A DNA stretch of 64,000 bases from Idiomarina fontislapidosi (GCF_003226255.1 NZ_QJST01000001.1:1-64000); one strand, 5' to 3'. Counted from the first letter of the stretch, positions 52,226-62,604 are shown. Translations and numbers: made by a program. The notes: generated by a model not told the origin, from the letters alone.

Positions 52226-54196
52226 ATGTTAAAACGAATTAACCTTAAAACCATGGTGATCGCGGCGTTCTTCGTGTTGATCGCCTCGCTCATATTGACC
52301 AGCTTTCAAGGGCTTCGAGCAACGGACAATATTAACAGCTCGATGACTCGTCTTGTGAACGGACCTGCCGAGCAAGCGCGTAAATCGGCTCGCCTAGAAC
52401 GCGATATGCAAGAGCTTTCGAGTCTTGCTAAAAGTTTCATCTTGGAACGCGATTTATATGCCATGCAGCAGCTTAAAAGCGATATCGCGACTAAAGCGGA
52501 TAGTATGCAGGAACGTGCGGCAAGCATTAAACCCTTGCTATCAACTGAAGAGCTGAATCAATTTAGCTTGACTGAGCAGAGCATTGCACGGTATCGCGAG
52601 GTGGTTGAACAAGTCATATCGTTATCGTTATTGAACTCTAATGTCCGTGCGAGAGCCATTTCTAACGAGCAAATCGAACCGCTTATGGCGTTTTTTAAAC
52701 GCAACATCGGTACGCTTGATCTGAATCTAGAACAGCAGCGGTTAATGTTGGTGGCGTTAGGTGATATTCAGGCGTTACAAAAAGAAGTGATTCTAGCGCA
52801 ACAGCAGTCCACCATGCGGGCGTTACAAGAGCGAATTAATGAAAACCTACAACGTATCAGCGATTTAATGCGCGAGTTACCAGCGTCAACTTCAGTCACG
52901 CAATACAACGAGCAGCTCGGCGTGTTGGCAGAGCAACTCGAACTGTTGGCAGCAGCGAGTCAAGAGAACGGCAACAATCGTGCATTTGATATGTTAACCG
53001 GTGAAGGCGCTCAACTACTAAACGAAGCTCAGGCCCAGTTGGCGCAATTAGTCGAGCGCAGTAACGGGAAAATGAGCCAAGCGGTTGCTCAGACCGACGC
53101 AGATTATCAACAAACGCGAGCAGTTCTGCTTACTTCGGTGATTACAGCCATCAGTTTGGGCATATTCGCAGCCATTATTGTGATCGTGCGCGTCAATGAG
53201 GTCAGTCGAATCGCGCAGGTTATTGGCAGCGGTAATTTGAACCAAACGTTTTCTAGCGCGGCGGGGGATGCGGATATATATGGTGTGTTACGCAATATGA
53301 ACCAACGTTTGCGCGGTATTGTTGGCGAAGTAAAAGAGTCGGCAGGTAATGTTTCGTCTGGCTCGATTCAGCTATCCAGTACGAGCCAGCAGGTGGCACA
53401 AGGCGCAACCGAACAAGCGGCATCACTCGAGGAAATTTCTTCATCGATGGAGCAAATGACTGCCAACATTGGGCACAGTGCTGATAATGCTAAGCAAACG
53501 GAACAAATTGCGCGTCAGGCAGCACTTGATGCTCAAAAAACGGGTGACGCGGTTAAGCAGTCTGTCACTGCGATGCAAAATATTGCTGAAAAAATTGGCA
53601 TTATTGAAGAAATAGCACGGCAAACCAATTTGTTAGCGCTTAACGCCGCTATTGAAGCGGCACGAGCTGGTGAGCATGGTAAAGGCTTTACTGTTGTCGC
53701 AGCCGAAGTCAGAAAACTGGCAGAGCGCAGTCAGATCGCCGCGGGTGAAATTGTGGAAGAGTCACGTAATAGCTTAGCGATCTCAGAACGAGCCGGCGAA
53801 ATGCTATCCGCTTTAGTACCCAATATCACTCGGACGTCGGATCTGATTCAAGATATCAGCGCGTCAGCACTTGAGCAGGACAAAGGCGCTAGCGAGATTA
53901 ACAAAGCCTTACAACAACTCGATGAAGTCGTGCAACAGTCGGCTGCTGCCGCAGAGGAGCTAGCAGCGACGGCAGAGGAACTCTCAGCGCAAGCGGAGCA
54001 AATGAATACAGCGATGGAGTTCTTTACCGTTGATGAGCGCTCACAAGGCGCAAACTCTGGCACCCGCACGTCATCAAGTCATGCCAAAAAGGCGATGCAA
54101 ACGCGTCGGGTTCAAGCAAAGCCTGAGTCGCACGCTCAACAAGCCCCTGGCTTTGCTATCGACTTGAGCGATGATACTGAGTTCGTGCGTTACTAA
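52226..54196 (+). CDS. Methyl-accepting chemotaxis protein
   Basis: A 656-residue transmembrane receptor: membrane helix about residues 8-28, a helical periplasmic sensor (about 29-295), a second membrane helix (about 298-320), a short HAMP-like segment, and a long signalling domain with the tip [36 protein letters not shown]. Glu/Gln-rich methylation helices are present. The C-terminus (DDTEFVRY) is not the NWETF-type pentapeptide that tethers CheR and CheB. The ligand is unknown. It is flanked by cheA and cheW. Confidence 0.92.
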   Translation: MLKRINLKTMVIAAFFVLIASLILTSFQGLRATDNINSSMTRLVNGPAEQARKSARLERDMQELSSLAKSFILERDLYAMQQLKSDIATKADSMQERAASIKPLLSTEELNQFSLTEQSIARYREVVEQVISLSLLNSNVRARAISNEQIEPLMAFFKRNIGTLDLNLEQQRLMLVALGDIQALQKEVILAQQQSTMRALQERINENLQRISDLMRELPASTSVTQYNEQLGVLAEQLELLAAASQENGNNRAFDMLTGEGAQLLNEAQAQLAQLVERSNGKMSQAVAQTDADYQQTRAVLLTSVITAISLGIFAAIIVIVRVNEVSRIAQVIGSGNLNQTFSSAAGDADIYGVLRNMNQRLRGIVGEVKESAGNVSSGSIQLSSTSQQVAQGATEQAASLEEISSSMEQMTANIGHSADNAKQTEQIARQAALDAQKTGDAVKQSVTAMQNIAEKIGIIEEIARQTNLLALNAAIEAARAGEHGKGFTVVAAEVRKLAERSQIAAGEIVEESRNSLAISERAGEMLSALVPNITRTSDLIQDISASALEQDKGASEINKALQQLDEVVQQSAAAAEELAATAEELSAQAEQMNTAMEFFTVDERSQGANSGTRTSSSHAKKAMQTRRVQAKPESHAQQAPGFAIDLSDDTEFVRY

Positions 54197-54207
54197 GGAG
54201 AGATGCA

Positions 54208-54720
54208 ATGTCTGCAACAAAACAGATTCTCTCGTTTATTTTACACGATGAGCACTTTGGTTTGGCGATAAGTCATATCCAAGAGGTGTTGGAGTACCGC
54301 CGTGTGACGGCGGTACCGCGCACCCCCCAGTTCTTAATCGGTGTTACCAACTTACGGGGTCAAGTTGTACCTGTGGTTGATTTGCGTGCTTTATTCGGGC
54401 TGACTCAAAACCCGCTCACCATTAATAGTTGCATCATTATTGTTGATATTACGATAGGCGATGATCAGGTTGCGGTCGGATTGCTCGCCGACCGCGTGTG
54501 TGAGGTGATAGAAATCGATGTCGCGTGTCTCAATCAACCGCCGCGACTCGGTAATCAAATTAATACCGACTATATCGAGGCGATTGCTCGACACGAAGAT
54601 GATTTTATTATCTTACTCGATCTTGCACGTGTTTTTTCAGGGGATGAAATTAGTTCGGTTACACAGGCGATGGAGCTTATGGGAGTGGACATGGATGAAT
54701 CTAGCGAAGTCAGCAGCTGA
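54208..54720 (+). CDS. cheW: CheW adaptor protein
   Basis: A 170-residue CheW: two SH3-like subdomains with FILHDEHFGLAISHIQEVLEY, the conserved PFLIGVTNLRGQVVPVVDLR-type block at about residues 40-60, and LLADRVCEVIEI. It links receptors to CheA. A GGAGAG ribosome site lies 8 nt before the ATG. The last 26 bp overlap cheR. Confidence 0.93.
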   Translation: MSATKQILSFILHDEHFGLAISHIQEVLEYRRVTAVPRTPQFLIGVTNLRGQVVPVVDLRALFGLTQNPLTINSCIIIVDITIGDDQVAVGLLADRVCEVIEIDVACLNQPPRLGNQINTDYIEAIARHEDDFIILLDLARVFSGDEISSVTQAMELMGVDMDESSEVSS

Positions 54721-55531
54721 TAAGCTCACTACCGCAACGCATGAAAAGTTAGCCCGCTTTATTGACGCTCAGGTAGGTATTCAACTGCCTGCGCATAAAA
54801 AGAGTTTGATCGAAGCTCGGCTGAGAAAACTCCAATCACAGAGCGACTTTGGTAGCTTAGGTGAATACATCGATTATGTGACTCAGCGGGGCAGTAACGC
54901 TGAGGTGCTAACGATGATTGATGCACTCACCACCAATAAAACTGATTTCTTTCGGGAGCCAGCGCATTTTAAGGTACTCACGGATGAGTTACCGCGTCTG
55001 ATTCAAAAGGGCAGACCACTTAGAATTTGGAGTGCCGGATGCTCTTCGGGGGAGGAGCCGTATACCATTGCCATGGTGATGGAAGAGTTTTGTCGTAACC
55101 ATAGCAGCGTGGATTTCGAAATTGTTGCTACGGATATCTCTGCGCAGTGTCTGGCGACTGCACAGCGTGGTATTTACCCGAGTGCACGTATTGAGCCGGT
55201 GTCAGAAAGCTTACGCAAGCGATACTTGTTGCGCAGCCGTGACCCAAGCAAGTCATTGATAAAAATGTCAGAGACACTTCAGCAACGGATTACCTTTAGC
55301 TCGTTTAACTTTATTACTGGGGATTTTAGTCAGTTTAAAGCCTTTGATGTGATTTTTTGTCGAAATGTGATGATTTACTTTGATGCCGCGCAGCGTGCAC
55401 GGCTACTCAATTTGTTTCGTCAGCAATTAGTGATGGGAGGCGTGTTTTTTCTTGGCCTATCAGAAGGTATTTCTGCTGAACGTAATCAGTTTGAGCAACT
55501 CAGCCCAAGTGCTTATAAGCGAGTGATCTAA
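54695..55531 (+). CDS. cheR: CheR, chemoreceptor methyltransferase
   Basis: A 278-residue SAM-dependent glutamate methyltransferase: N-terminal helical domain, the core [17 protein letters not shown] (SAM loop), [11 protein letters not shown] and [12 protein letters not shown]. It adds methyl groups to MCP glutamates for adaptation. The ATG at 54695 lies inside the end of cheW; the frame is open further upstream but that part only reads the cheW gene in another frame. Confidence 0.95.
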   Translation: MNLAKSAADKLTTATHEKLARFIDAQVGIQLPAHKKSLIEARLRKLQSQSDFGSLGEYIDYVTQRGSNAEVLTMIDALTTNKTDFFREPAHFKVLTDELPRLIQKGRPLRIWSAGCSSGEEPYTIAMVMEEFCRNHSSVDFEIVATDISAQCLATAQRGIYPSARIEPVSESLRKRYLLRSRDPSKSLIKMSETLQQRITFSSFNFITGDFSQFKAFDVIFCRNVMIYFDAAQRARLLNLFRQQLVMGGVFFLGLSEGISAERNQFEQLSPSAYKRVI

Positions 55532-56580
55532 TGAGTTCAATAATCAAAGTACTTATCGTTGATGACTCTGCACTCGTGCGACGCACGTTGGTGGAGATTT
55601 TATCTGAGCACTCGGATATTGAAATCGTTGGTGCCGCGACAGAACCGTTTGCCGCGGTCGAGATCATAAGACGCTGCGTACCGGATGTCATTATTTTAGA
55701 TGTCGAAATGCCGAAAATGGATGGTCTGACGTTTCTACGTAAGATAATGGCACAGCGTCCGATTCCGGTGGTGATATGTTCAACGCTTGTGGGCGATAAC
55801 AATGAAACTCATATGCGCGCGTTGGAGTACGGTGCGGTTGAGATCATACAAAAGCCAGCACTCAACACACAGCAGTTTTTACGTGATGGCGCAGTTAGAT
55901 TTATTGATGCGGTTAGGGCAGCAGCACATGCCGATTTAAGAAAATTGAAGCGCCAGTTTGCCGCCCCTGCCATACGTGCAACATTTAAACCTCGTAGCGC
56001 CGCGATGGCACGTACCACGGAAAAAGTCATTGTGGTGGGGGCTTCTACGGGTGGCACCGAGGCTATTAAGCGATTTTTAGAGGCGATGCCATTAGATTGC
56101 CCCGCGATTGTGATCGTTCAACACATGCCGGAGAACTTCACGCGGAGCTTCGCACAGCGCATGAATCAGGTCTGCGGTATTGCGGTAAAAGAGGCTGAGC
56201 ATGGCGACTCGTTGCTCCGAGGCCACGCACTTATTGCTCCGGGTAACTTCCACATGATGGTTGCACGGAGTGGAGCCCGCTACCATGTGGACGTAAAGCA
56301 AGGACCCTTGGTATCTCGACACCGTCCCTCGGTCGATGTGTTGTTTCGCTCGGCTGCTCAATATTTGGGTGCTAATGGGGTGGGGGTTATTTTGACAGGA
56401 ATGGGTAATGATGGGGCATCAGGATTACTCGCCATGCGCCAAGCTGGCGCCACGACGTTTGGGCAGGACGAGGCGACGAGCGTTGTATACGGAATGCCTA
56501 AAGCAGCGAATGAGTTAGGGGCGGTGATGAATGAGTTGCCGCTAACACAGTTGCCGCAGGCCGTATTGAATGTCTGTTAA
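55531..56580 (+). CDS. cheB: CheB, receptor methylesterase/deamidase
   Basis: A 349-residue CheB: receiver domain with phospho-acceptor Asp57 ([12 protein letters not shown]), a linker (about residues 130-160), and the C-terminal methylesterase with Ser172 (GASTGGTEA), His198 (VQHMPENF) and the late Asp in GMGNDG. Phosphorylation by CheA activates demethylation of MCPs. Its ATG overlaps the cheR stop (TAATG). Confidence 0.95.
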   Translation: MSSIIKVLIVDDSALVRRTLVEILSEHSDIEIVGAATEPFAAVEIIRRCVPDVIILDVEMPKMDGLTFLRKIMAQRPIPVVICSTLVGDNNETHMRALEYGAVEIIQKPALNTQQFLRDGAVRFIDAVRAAAHADLRKLKRQFAAPAIRATFKPRSAAMARTTEKVIVVGASTGGTEAIKRFLEAMPLDCPAIVIVQHMPENFTRSFAQRMNQVCGIAVKEAEHGDSLLRGHALIAPGNFHMMVARSGARYHVDVKQGPLVSRHRPSVDVLFRSAAQYLGANGVGVILTGMGNDGASGLLAMRQAGATTFGQDEATSVVYGMPKAANELGAVMNELPLTQLPQAVLNVC

Positions 56581-56595
56581 GTGAGGATGTAGGCT

Positions 56596-57084
56596 ATGAA
56601 CATAAAGCAAGAAGTTATTCATAGTGGTGAACTCGTTTTTGGGCGTGGACCGCGAAAAATTTCGACCCTGCTTGGCTCTTGTGTCGCGATTGTATTGTGG
56701 CACCCGCAATCGGGATACGGTGGTATGTGTCATTTCGTGCTGCCGACGCAACCAACCACTGAACCCGATAATGCACCGGCTCGTTATTGCGATAAAGCCA
56801 TGGCGTTGTTTGCCAAGTTAGCCGAGGAGCGTAACTTATCATTAAGCCAGTTTGACGGGCGTATTTTTGGTGGTGGTCAATTGACAGCGGCCGAACGCAT
56901 GCGGAGCGTTCTAGGTGCCGAGCAGTTGCGGCCGGTGGGACAAAAGAATGCGACCGCGGCGTTTCAAGCGCTGCTGCAGTACGGAGTTAACATAAAAGAG
57001 GCCGATGTCGGTGAGTTTGGCTACCGAAAAGTCCGTCTAAACTTATTAAATGGTGAATGTGACGTCCAGTTTGAGGCGTGTTAA
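56596..57084 (+). CDS. cheD: CheD, chemoreceptor glutamine deamidase
   Basis: A 162-residue CheD with catalytic Cys29 (LLGSCVAI) and His46 (GGMCHFVLP), then FGGGQL and VGQKNA. It deamidates specific MCP glutamines and, in some bacteria, links to CheC or phosphatases; no cheC is visible. It ends the operon, 15 nt after cheB. GAGGA lies about 10 nt upstream. Confidence 0.93.
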   Translation: MNIKQEVIHSGELVFGRGPRKISTLLGSCVAIVLWHPQSGYGGMCHFVLPTQPTTEPDNAPARYCDKAMALFAKLAEERNLSLSQFDGRIFGGGQLTAAERMRSVLGAEQLRPVGQKNATAAFQALLQYGVNIKEADVGEFGYRKVRLNLLNGECDVQFEAC

Positions 57085-57112
57085 GTCATTCGTTGATTTG
57101 TATAGTCTCTGT

Positions 57113-57172
57113 AAAGGCAAAGCCCGTGGCTTGTAGCGGGTTCGCAATGATGGTATTTTGTTGCGCCTTTTT
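57113..57172 (+). terminator. Three-way-junction RNA fold, probable terminator after cheD
   Basis: AAAGG (57113-57117) pairs with CCTTT (57166-57170), enclosing two hairpins: one with CCCG/CGGG stem and one with CGCAA/TTGCG stem. A run of five T ends it. It could terminate the chemotaxis operon. The branched form is unusual for a terminator, so a structured leader of the next gene is also possible. Confidence 0.4.
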
Positions 57173-57219
57173 ATAGCTGTAGGTAAATAGGATGAATCAA
57201 GACTCACGGGGCTTCGCCT

Positions 57220-58488
57220 TTGAATCGTAAATTGATCATACTCGTAGTATTTATTACGGTGGTGGGCATATGGCTTCTCGACGATCCGAGCCAATCAACT
57301 CAATCCACATTAATACCTCAGCCTGTTCAGCCTTTCTCGGCTGAGTTAGATGCGCGCTACGGTGAGCTCAGCGCATTAGAGCGTCGATATATCCGGCCGG
57401 CGCGTACGGGGCGCATCATAAAACTCAATAATGGCCAGAACCTCACTTCCTTGTTAGGTAATCAAGGTATCTCGCAGCGCCAAGTCGCATTATTGGCGAT
57501 GGCGGCGGAGCCTATTATTGACCTTGGGCAGTTACAAACAGGCGTTAACATCGAAATCAGTCATCCTCAGCCAGGTCAGCACCGTGTGCGCTTGGCGCGA
57601 GAGTACGGCGAATTAGTGCAAGCGACCTACAAAGAAGGTAGTTGGCATGTAGAATTATTGCATGTGCCTACTGAACAGCTTGCCGAAGAGCATGATTTAG
57701 TGATTCATAACAGCTTGTACCAAGATGCCGACCAAAACGGTATTCCCAATGGTGTCATTAATAGCTCGGTGATGGCACTGTCGCATTTTGTTGACTTTCA
57801 ACGCCAAGTACAACCGGGTGACATTATGGAAGTGCGCTTTGAGCGTAGCGAAGTGACCTCGTTTAAATCACTGTTTAACCATCTGCAAAACCCACTGTTA
57901 CTGACGTACCTACGCTTTACTAATTCGGGCGAAGATTATCGCTTAATTCGCTACAAAGGCGCGTTTTACTTTCCCGATGGGCGGTTAGCGCAGAGCTTCT
58001 TACTTAAAACCCCACTCAATGGGGCGCGGCTTTCGTCTTATTATGGCAACCGTCATCACCCCGTTTTAGGCTACGACCGTATGCATAAGGGGATCGACTT
58101 TAGTGCGCCGATTGGTACGCCGATTATGGCTGCTGGACGCGGTGTTGTGAAGCGTGCCAGTCGTTACGGTAGCTTTGGTAACGCGGTGGTGATTGATCAT
58201 GGCGATGGCTATGAAACCCTCTATGCGCATTTGAATGACTTTGCCAGCGGACTCAAGCCGGGTGACCACGTGAAGCAGGGTGACGTGATTGGTTACTTGG
58301 GCAAAACCGGTTTATCGGCGGGCCGGCATTTGCATTACGAAGTGCACCATCACGGGCGCGCGATTAACCCGTTAGATATCAAAGCGCCCGCCCAAGCGCG
58401 GCTGCAAGGCGCGGCACTGGACGGGTTTAAACAGCAATTAGCGCAACTGAAGTCGATGGACAGTCAGTTGGCGAGTTTATCACCTTAG
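57220..58488 (+). CDS. Membrane-anchored M23-family peptidase
   Basis: A 422-residue murein hydrolase-like protein. An N-terminal hydrophobic anchor (about residues 4-20) is followed by a LysM/OapA-like region (GRIIKLNNGQNLTSLLGNQGI, about 65-85), a coil-beta region, and the C-terminal LytM domain with Zn ligands HKGID (about residue 289) and HLHYE (about 371). It should cut peptide cross-links in peptidoglycan or activate amidases. The TTG at 57220 is the only reasonable start; GGGG lies 8 nt upstream. The last 4 nt overlap the convergent VOC gene. Confidence 0.85.
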   Translation: MNRKLIILVVFITVVGIWLLDDPSQSTQSTLIPQPVQPFSAELDARYGELSALERRYIRPARTGRIIKLNNGQNLTSLLGNQGISQRQVALLAMAAEPIIDLGQLQTGVNIEISHPQPGQHRVRLAREYGELVQATYKEGSWHVELLHVPTEQLAEEHDLVIHNSLYQDADQNGIPNGVINSSVMALSHFVDFQRQVQPGDIMEVRFERSEVTSFKSLFNHLQNPLLLTYLRFTNSGEDYRLIRYKGAFYFPDGRLAQSFLLKTPLNGARLSSYYGNRHHPVLGYDRMHKGIDFSAPIGTPIMAAGRGVVKRASRYGSFGNAVVIDHGDGYETLYAHLNDFASGLKPGDHVKQGDVIGYLGKTGLSAGRHLHYEVHHHGRAINPLDIKAPAQARLQGAALDGFKQQLAQLKSMDSQLASLSP

Positions 58489-58985
58489 TAAGCCCCCTCG
58501 CTGTACGTTAATTCGTAGCTGTGGCTGTAAATCTCTAGGATATTACCGAACGGGTCTTCCATGTAGATCATACGGTAAGGCTTTTCACCTGGGTAATAAT
58601 AGCGTGGTTTTGCCATCCGCTTCTTGCCGCCAGCTTGTACGATTCGTTCGGCTAACTCTTCGACGTTGGGGTCTTGCACACAAAAGTGGAAGATGCCTGT
58701 TTTCCAGTACTCAAAGTTATCCTCTGGATCTTGCTGGTTGTCGAACTCAAAGATCTCGACACCGATACGATCGCCAGTCGACAAGTGGGCGATTCGGAAG
58801 CGCTTCCATCCTTTGCCAAAGACGTCAGTGCACATTTCACCGATCGGGCTATCGTCTTCAGTAATTTCGGTAGGTTTCATAATTAAATACCAACCGAGCA
58901 CTTCGGTGTAAAACTTCACGGCTTTATCAAGATCCGGTACGGATAAACCGATGTGAGAAAATGTTCTGGGAAATACGTGACTCAT
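58485..58985 (-). CDS. VOC/glyoxalase-family protein
   Basis: A 166-residue vicinal-oxygen-chelate protein. Likely metal ligands are the His in FSHIGLSVPDLDKAV, Glu in GVEIFEF, His in GIFHFCVQD and Glu in GNILEIYSHSYE. The family includes glyoxalases, dioxygenases and resistance proteins, so the reaction is not defined. ATG 58985 has GGAGG 6 nt upstream. It is divergent from a LysR regulator gene, a pairing that suggests regulation by it. Confidence 0.8.
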   Translation of the reverse strand: MSHVFPRTFSHIGLSVPDLDKAVKFYTEVLGWYLIMKPTEITEDDSPIGEMCTDVFGKGWKRFRIAHLSTGDRIGVEIFEFDNQQDPEDNFEYWKTGIFHFCVQDPNVEELAERIVQAGGKKRMAKPRYYYPGEKPYRMIYMEDPFGNILEIYSHSYELTYSEGAY

Positions 58986-59078
58986 AGTGACCTCCGTTGT
59001 TTGTGACGCTTGTAGATTACAAAACAACCTGACATCATGTGAAATTATTACTTTTTATGTTTTCAAGTACAAAACATT

Positions 59079-59978
59079 ATGGTTAATCCGGTTTGGTTAC
59101 GTACCTTTGTTAGTTTGGCACGGACACAGCACTTTACCCGCACTGCCGAACAGTTATTTATGACACAGTCGGGTGTCAGCCAGCATATTAAGAAGCTTGA
59201 GCAGCAGCTCGGCGTGACATTGATTGCTCGAAATTCGTCGGCATTTGAGCTCACCGAGGCTGGACAACGGCTGTTGCAAACCGCTGAGGATCTGGTTGAG
59301 ACACTGGATTCGTTAGCGACCTGGGTGGCGGACGACCCGGATGATTGTGGCGAAGTGCGCGTGATGTCACCGGGTAGCGTCGGATTAAAACTGTATGATG
59401 CGCTGCTGGGTTTACAGCTTGAGCACCCTGGGTTGGTGATTGATTATCGGTTTGCACCGAATGTTGATGTCGAAACGCGTGTTGCTGATAAACAGGTTGA
59501 TATTGGGCTGATGACGCAAGCGCCTCAGCGCGAGGGTTTGCAGTTTCATCAATTGAGTCAAGAGCAGTTATTGCTGATAACACCGGCGGCCTATCCAACC
59601 GTGGATTTCATGACGTTGCGTGAACTTGGCTTTATTGATCACCCAGATGGCTATCATCATGGTAACTTACTGCTGAGTCGAAACTTTGTCGAGTTCTCGC
59701 ATATGAGCGAATTTAACAAACGCGGCTTTTCTAACCAAATTAACTTGATTCTGGAGCCGGTAAAACGTGGCTTAGGCTTTACGGTATTGCCCGAGTTTGT
59801 TGTTGAGCAATCGCAACAACGCGACGCACTGCAGGTTCATCCGCTCTCCCATCCTGCGTATGAACCTGTGTATTGTGTGACACGAAAAGCGCCACAACAG
59901 CCTCGTCGAGTGGCGCGTGTTAAACACTTTATTGAGACTAGCATACAGCGACGCGTGGCTGGAGATTGGTTGGCTTGA
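59079..59978 (+). CDS. LysR-family transcriptional regulator
   Basis: A 299-residue LysR protein: N-terminal winged helix (LRTFVSLARTQHFTRTAEQLFMTQSGVSQHIKKLE) and a ligand-binding domain from about residue 90 (VRVMSPGSVGL). It probably regulates the divergent VOC gene; the 93-bp gap is the likely operator. The effector is unknown. The ATG sits close after a GTACAAAACATT region with no clear Shine-Dalgarno. Confidence 0.88.
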   Translation: MVNPVWLRTFVSLARTQHFTRTAEQLFMTQSGVSQHIKKLEQQLGVTLIARNSSAFELTEAGQRLLQTAEDLVETLDSLATWVADDPDDCGEVRVMSPGSVGLKLYDALLGLQLEHPGLVIDYRFAPNVDVETRVADKQVDIGLMTQAPQREGLQFHQLSQEQLLLITPAAYPTVDFMTLRELGFIDHPDGYHHGNLLLSRNFVEFSHMSEFNKRGFSNQINLILEPVKRGLGFTVLPEFVVEQSQQRDALQVHPLSHPAYEPVYCVTRKAPQQPRRVARVKHFIETSIQRRVAGDWLA

Positions 59979-59999
59979 TACGCTAGACCCATGTGTCGG

Positions 60000-61487
60000 T
60001 TAATCAATCACGCGCAGCGAACGGTATTCATCGTATGCAAATTGGTCGGTCATACCGCTGATGTAATCTTGAATGAGACGGCAGCGGTGATAGCGCTCCC
60101 ATAACGGCGAGCACCCGTTATCAGTGGCTTTAATGTAGGCGCGAATGTGCTTGCCTGATAGCTTGTGGCATAAGCGGCTTGCCAGCGGGTGAGCCCGTTG
60201 TATCTTTGGTTGCTCTAAGACAAGTCCTCGAAAGTCAGTCAATGATAGTTTAAGTAATGGCGCATAAATATCGAGCAAGCCAAGAATAATCGTATGTCCA
60301 CGTAGCTCCTGTTGCTCGACTTCGGGCTGGTTAAAGACGCGTGTTAATGCCAGTTTTTGCAACGCTTCACTGAGCTGATGGGCGGGGCTGTCATCCTCGA
60401 GTAGTGCTGCATTAAAGTGGCCATCGACCACCGCATCAAAGTTATCAATAAAGCGTTGTGCTGCATGGTTGACCAAAATGTTGTGGACATAGACGCGCAG
60501 CCAAATGAAAAACTGATTGTTGCTATCAATGCTGTTTTTGTCTGCGTAATCGTTGGCTATTTCGAGGATGCGGTTGACTGAGATATCGTCACCGTTGTAG
60601 CACAGGTTGGCGATCGCAGGATCGCCACCGAGTGCGCTGAATTGTTCACGAATGCCTTGCGTGACTTGTTCACGGCTGAGTATATGCTTTTCTACCGCGT
60701 CTTCTAAATCTGCTATGCCGTATGAGGTATCGTCCGCTGCTTCCATGATATAGCTAAGAAAGTGGCGGTGACCTGGCTTTAAATCGAGTTTTTTATACAG
60801 ATCATCGATCAGTGATTGTTCGGCTAAGTAGTAGCCCGGCTTTTTGCCTAGATAGCTCAGTGGTTGGTCTTTACTGGGCTTGGGGTCACTGGCTAATCGT
60901 GTGTATTTTAATACCGCCGCGATCTGTGTGTAGGTTAGGTTGAGACTCATCAACGAGTGAATTAAGCGTATCGCTTGGGCGTTACCTTCAAAGCTTTGCA
61001 GTTCATTCTTAATTGCCACCGCTTCGGGTTCGTCAAAGTCGTTAAATAGTGATTCATTATGCGTTGCAAACCAGCTACTTATCGCCGCTTCACCAAAGTG
61101 TCCAAATGGTGGATTACCGATGTCGTGCATGATGCACGCCATTTCGACGCAGCTTTCGATGACGCGGAATAACTCGTGAGGGGAGGTGCCGGTTGCCTCA
61201 AGTGTTTTGAAATGACCTTTGCGTTTTAGTCGTTCGCCGATTTCACGGACAATGTAGCGCCCGTTTTGCTGCACTTCGAGTGAATGTGTGAGACGACTGC
61301 GTACCGCCGCATTGCGCTCAAGTGGGAATACCTGAGTTTTTTGTTGGAGACGTCGTACCGCCGCGGAGTTGATGATCCGTCCGCGGTCACTCTCAGCGGC
61401 GATTATCCAATTACTGGTGTTACGAGAATAGGGGCGATCGGCTCTCATTCGGTTAACAAGACGACGTAAATCCACACGCGGCTCCAT
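60000..61487 (-). CDS. dgt: dGTP triphosphohydrolase
   Basis: A 495-residue HD-domain dNTPase (E. coli Dgt is 505). Motifs: RRLQQKTQVFPLE, RSRLTHSLEVQQ (first His), CIMHDIGNPPFGHFGE (HD pair) and the C-terminal region with YIMEAADDTSYGIADLED. It hydrolyses dGTP to deoxyguanosine and triphosphate, with roles in dNTP balance and phage or mutation control. It lies 62 nt downstream of a small lipoprotein gene on the same strand, possibly the same transcript. Confidence 0.93.
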   Translation of the reverse strand: MEPRVDLRRLVNRMRADRPYSRNTSNWIIAAESDRGRIINSAAVRRLQQKTQVFPLERNAAVRSRLTHSLEVQQNGRYIVREIGERLKRKGHFKTLEATGTSPHELFRVIESCVEMACIMHDIGNPPFGHFGEAAISSWFATHNESLFNDFDEPEAVAIKNELQSFEGNAQAIRLIHSLMSLNLTYTQIAAVLKYTRLASDPKPSKDQPLSYLGKKPGYYLAEQSLIDDLYKKLDLKPGHRHFLSYIMEAADDTSYGIADLEDAVEKHILSREQVTQGIREQFSALGGDPAIANLCYNGDDISVNRILEIANDYADKNSIDSNNQFFIWLRVYVHNILVNHAAQRFIDNFDAVVDGHFNAALLEDDSPAHQLSEALQKLALTRVFNQPEVEQQELRGHTIILGLLDIYAPLLKLSLTDFRGLVLEQPKIQRAHPLASRLCHKLSGKHIRAYIKATDNGCSPLWERYHRCRLIQDYISGMTDQFAYDEYRSLRVID

Positions 61488-61549
61488 TGGTCTTTAAGTA
61501 GAGCCCTGTTTTATCAGCCTGTTAAGCCTGAGGCAAGTGCCTTATTACG

Positions 61550-61831
61550 TTAGTTACATACATCGTCAACCAGTGCTTTTAGACGCTTAATGCGCTTTGC
61601 ATCACCTGCGCTTTCGGCTTTAGCGAGGTCGATTTGTGCCTGCTGGCATGCTTCTGATTTATCCGTCTTCATGCGTTCAAGCTCGTCTTTTTGATACTGC
61701 TCCATGCCTTCTAAGCCTTTATACTCATCTCGCGATTCTTCTGTGCGATCCTTTTGATATGGCTCAGTTTGATGGCTCTCACAAGCTGATAAGCTAGCGG
61801 CTAGTGCTAATACGAACAGGATCTTTTTCAT
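61550..61831 (-). CDS. Small lipoprotein, unknown function
   Basis: A 93-residue lipoprotein (lipobox SLSAC, Cys17) whose mature part is highly charged, helical and probably a coiled coil (LEGMEQYQKDELERMKTDK). Two further cysteines are near the end. ATG 61831 directly begins the signal peptide; the longer frame is not supported. Confidence 0.65.
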   Translation of the reverse strand: MKKILFVLALAASLSACESHQTEPYQKDRTEESRDEYKGLEGMEQYQKDELERMKTDKSEACQQAQIDLAKAESAGDAKRIKRLKALVDDVCN

Positions 61832-61970
61832 GGAGCGTCCTTGATTTTGTAATCTCGTTCGTACAATATGGATGATTGTTATTTTAATGTAAATGTCGGG
61901 TGAGGGATTCACTCAACTATTTTCCAAGTGTTTACATATTCATTTAAAAAACAAACAACAATAGTGTCGT

Positions 61971-62261
61971 ATGTTGAACTTAAAAGTATTGCTGGTGGCG
62001 CTCAATGCCATTAGATGGGAAATCAGCTTAGTTTCAGGTGTGGTATTATTGGCACTTGCGGTCAGTGCATCACACTTGCCCCTTGTTATGTTTGTTGCAT
62101 TACTGGTTGGCGTAACAGGATTTACGCTTGCTGCTTATATTTTTATCAGTTTGCTCTTGCTTCGACATAAGCTCATCAAACATAATCTCTATCAATTATT
62201 TTTGGCGCAAAGCGAACATGCCCGCGGGCAAGAGATTGCTGGCTTTTTTAAAGGCTATTAA
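61971..62261 (+). CDS. Small membrane protein, unknown function
   Basis: A 96-residue protein with two hydrophobic helices (about residues 15-35 and 38-64) and a short cytoplasmic tail. No family recognised. The next gene follows after 25 nt, so they may be co-transcribed. Confidence 0.5.
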   Translation: MLNLKVLLVALNAIRWEISLVSGVVLLALAVSASHLPLVMFVALLVGVTGFTLAAYIFISLLLLRHKLIKHNLYQLFLAQSEHARGQEIAGFFKGY

Positions 62262-62286
62262 TCGCGCTTAATTGACTGGAGAATTT

Positions 62287-62481
62287 ATGGCTGAATCGAC
62301 CAAAGGTGCATGGCTTAAGCGTGCGCTGTTTGAATTATTTATTGTCTGCTTTCCGCTGATCATTTTTGGTATGGTGGTACTTGCTGATGGCTCGTTTCCG
62401 ACCATGGCGGGCTACATCGTCGTGCAGCTTCTCACGTTGATGGGCTATATCGTCTTTAAAAATAAAGCGGTTAGTCGCTGA
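62287..62481 (+). CDS. Small membrane protein, unknown function
   Basis: A 64-residue protein with two helices (about residues 15-33 and 40-57). The ATG at 62287 has GGAG 6 nt upstream. A TTG five codons earlier is the alternative. No family recognised. Confidence 0.5.
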   Translation: MAESTKGAWLKRALFELFIVCFPLIIFGMVVLADGSFPTMAGYIVVQLLTLMGYIVFKNKAVSR

Positions 62482-62604
62482 TTAAACAACAACATATAAC
62501 ATTCTGCTGAGTATTATTATTTGTCTTTAATGAGACCTTTCGCTATTTTTGAACGTATGATTCAATATTATTGAAATATCTTACAGTCAGCGATTGGTGT
62601 CGAT

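Noticed and set aside
57192-57230. A 12-codon upstream ORF (MNQDSRGFAFES) overlapping the M23 peptidase start
   Set aside because: It could couple translation to the TTG start, but such a short frame is expected by chance and its Shine-Dalgarno is weak.
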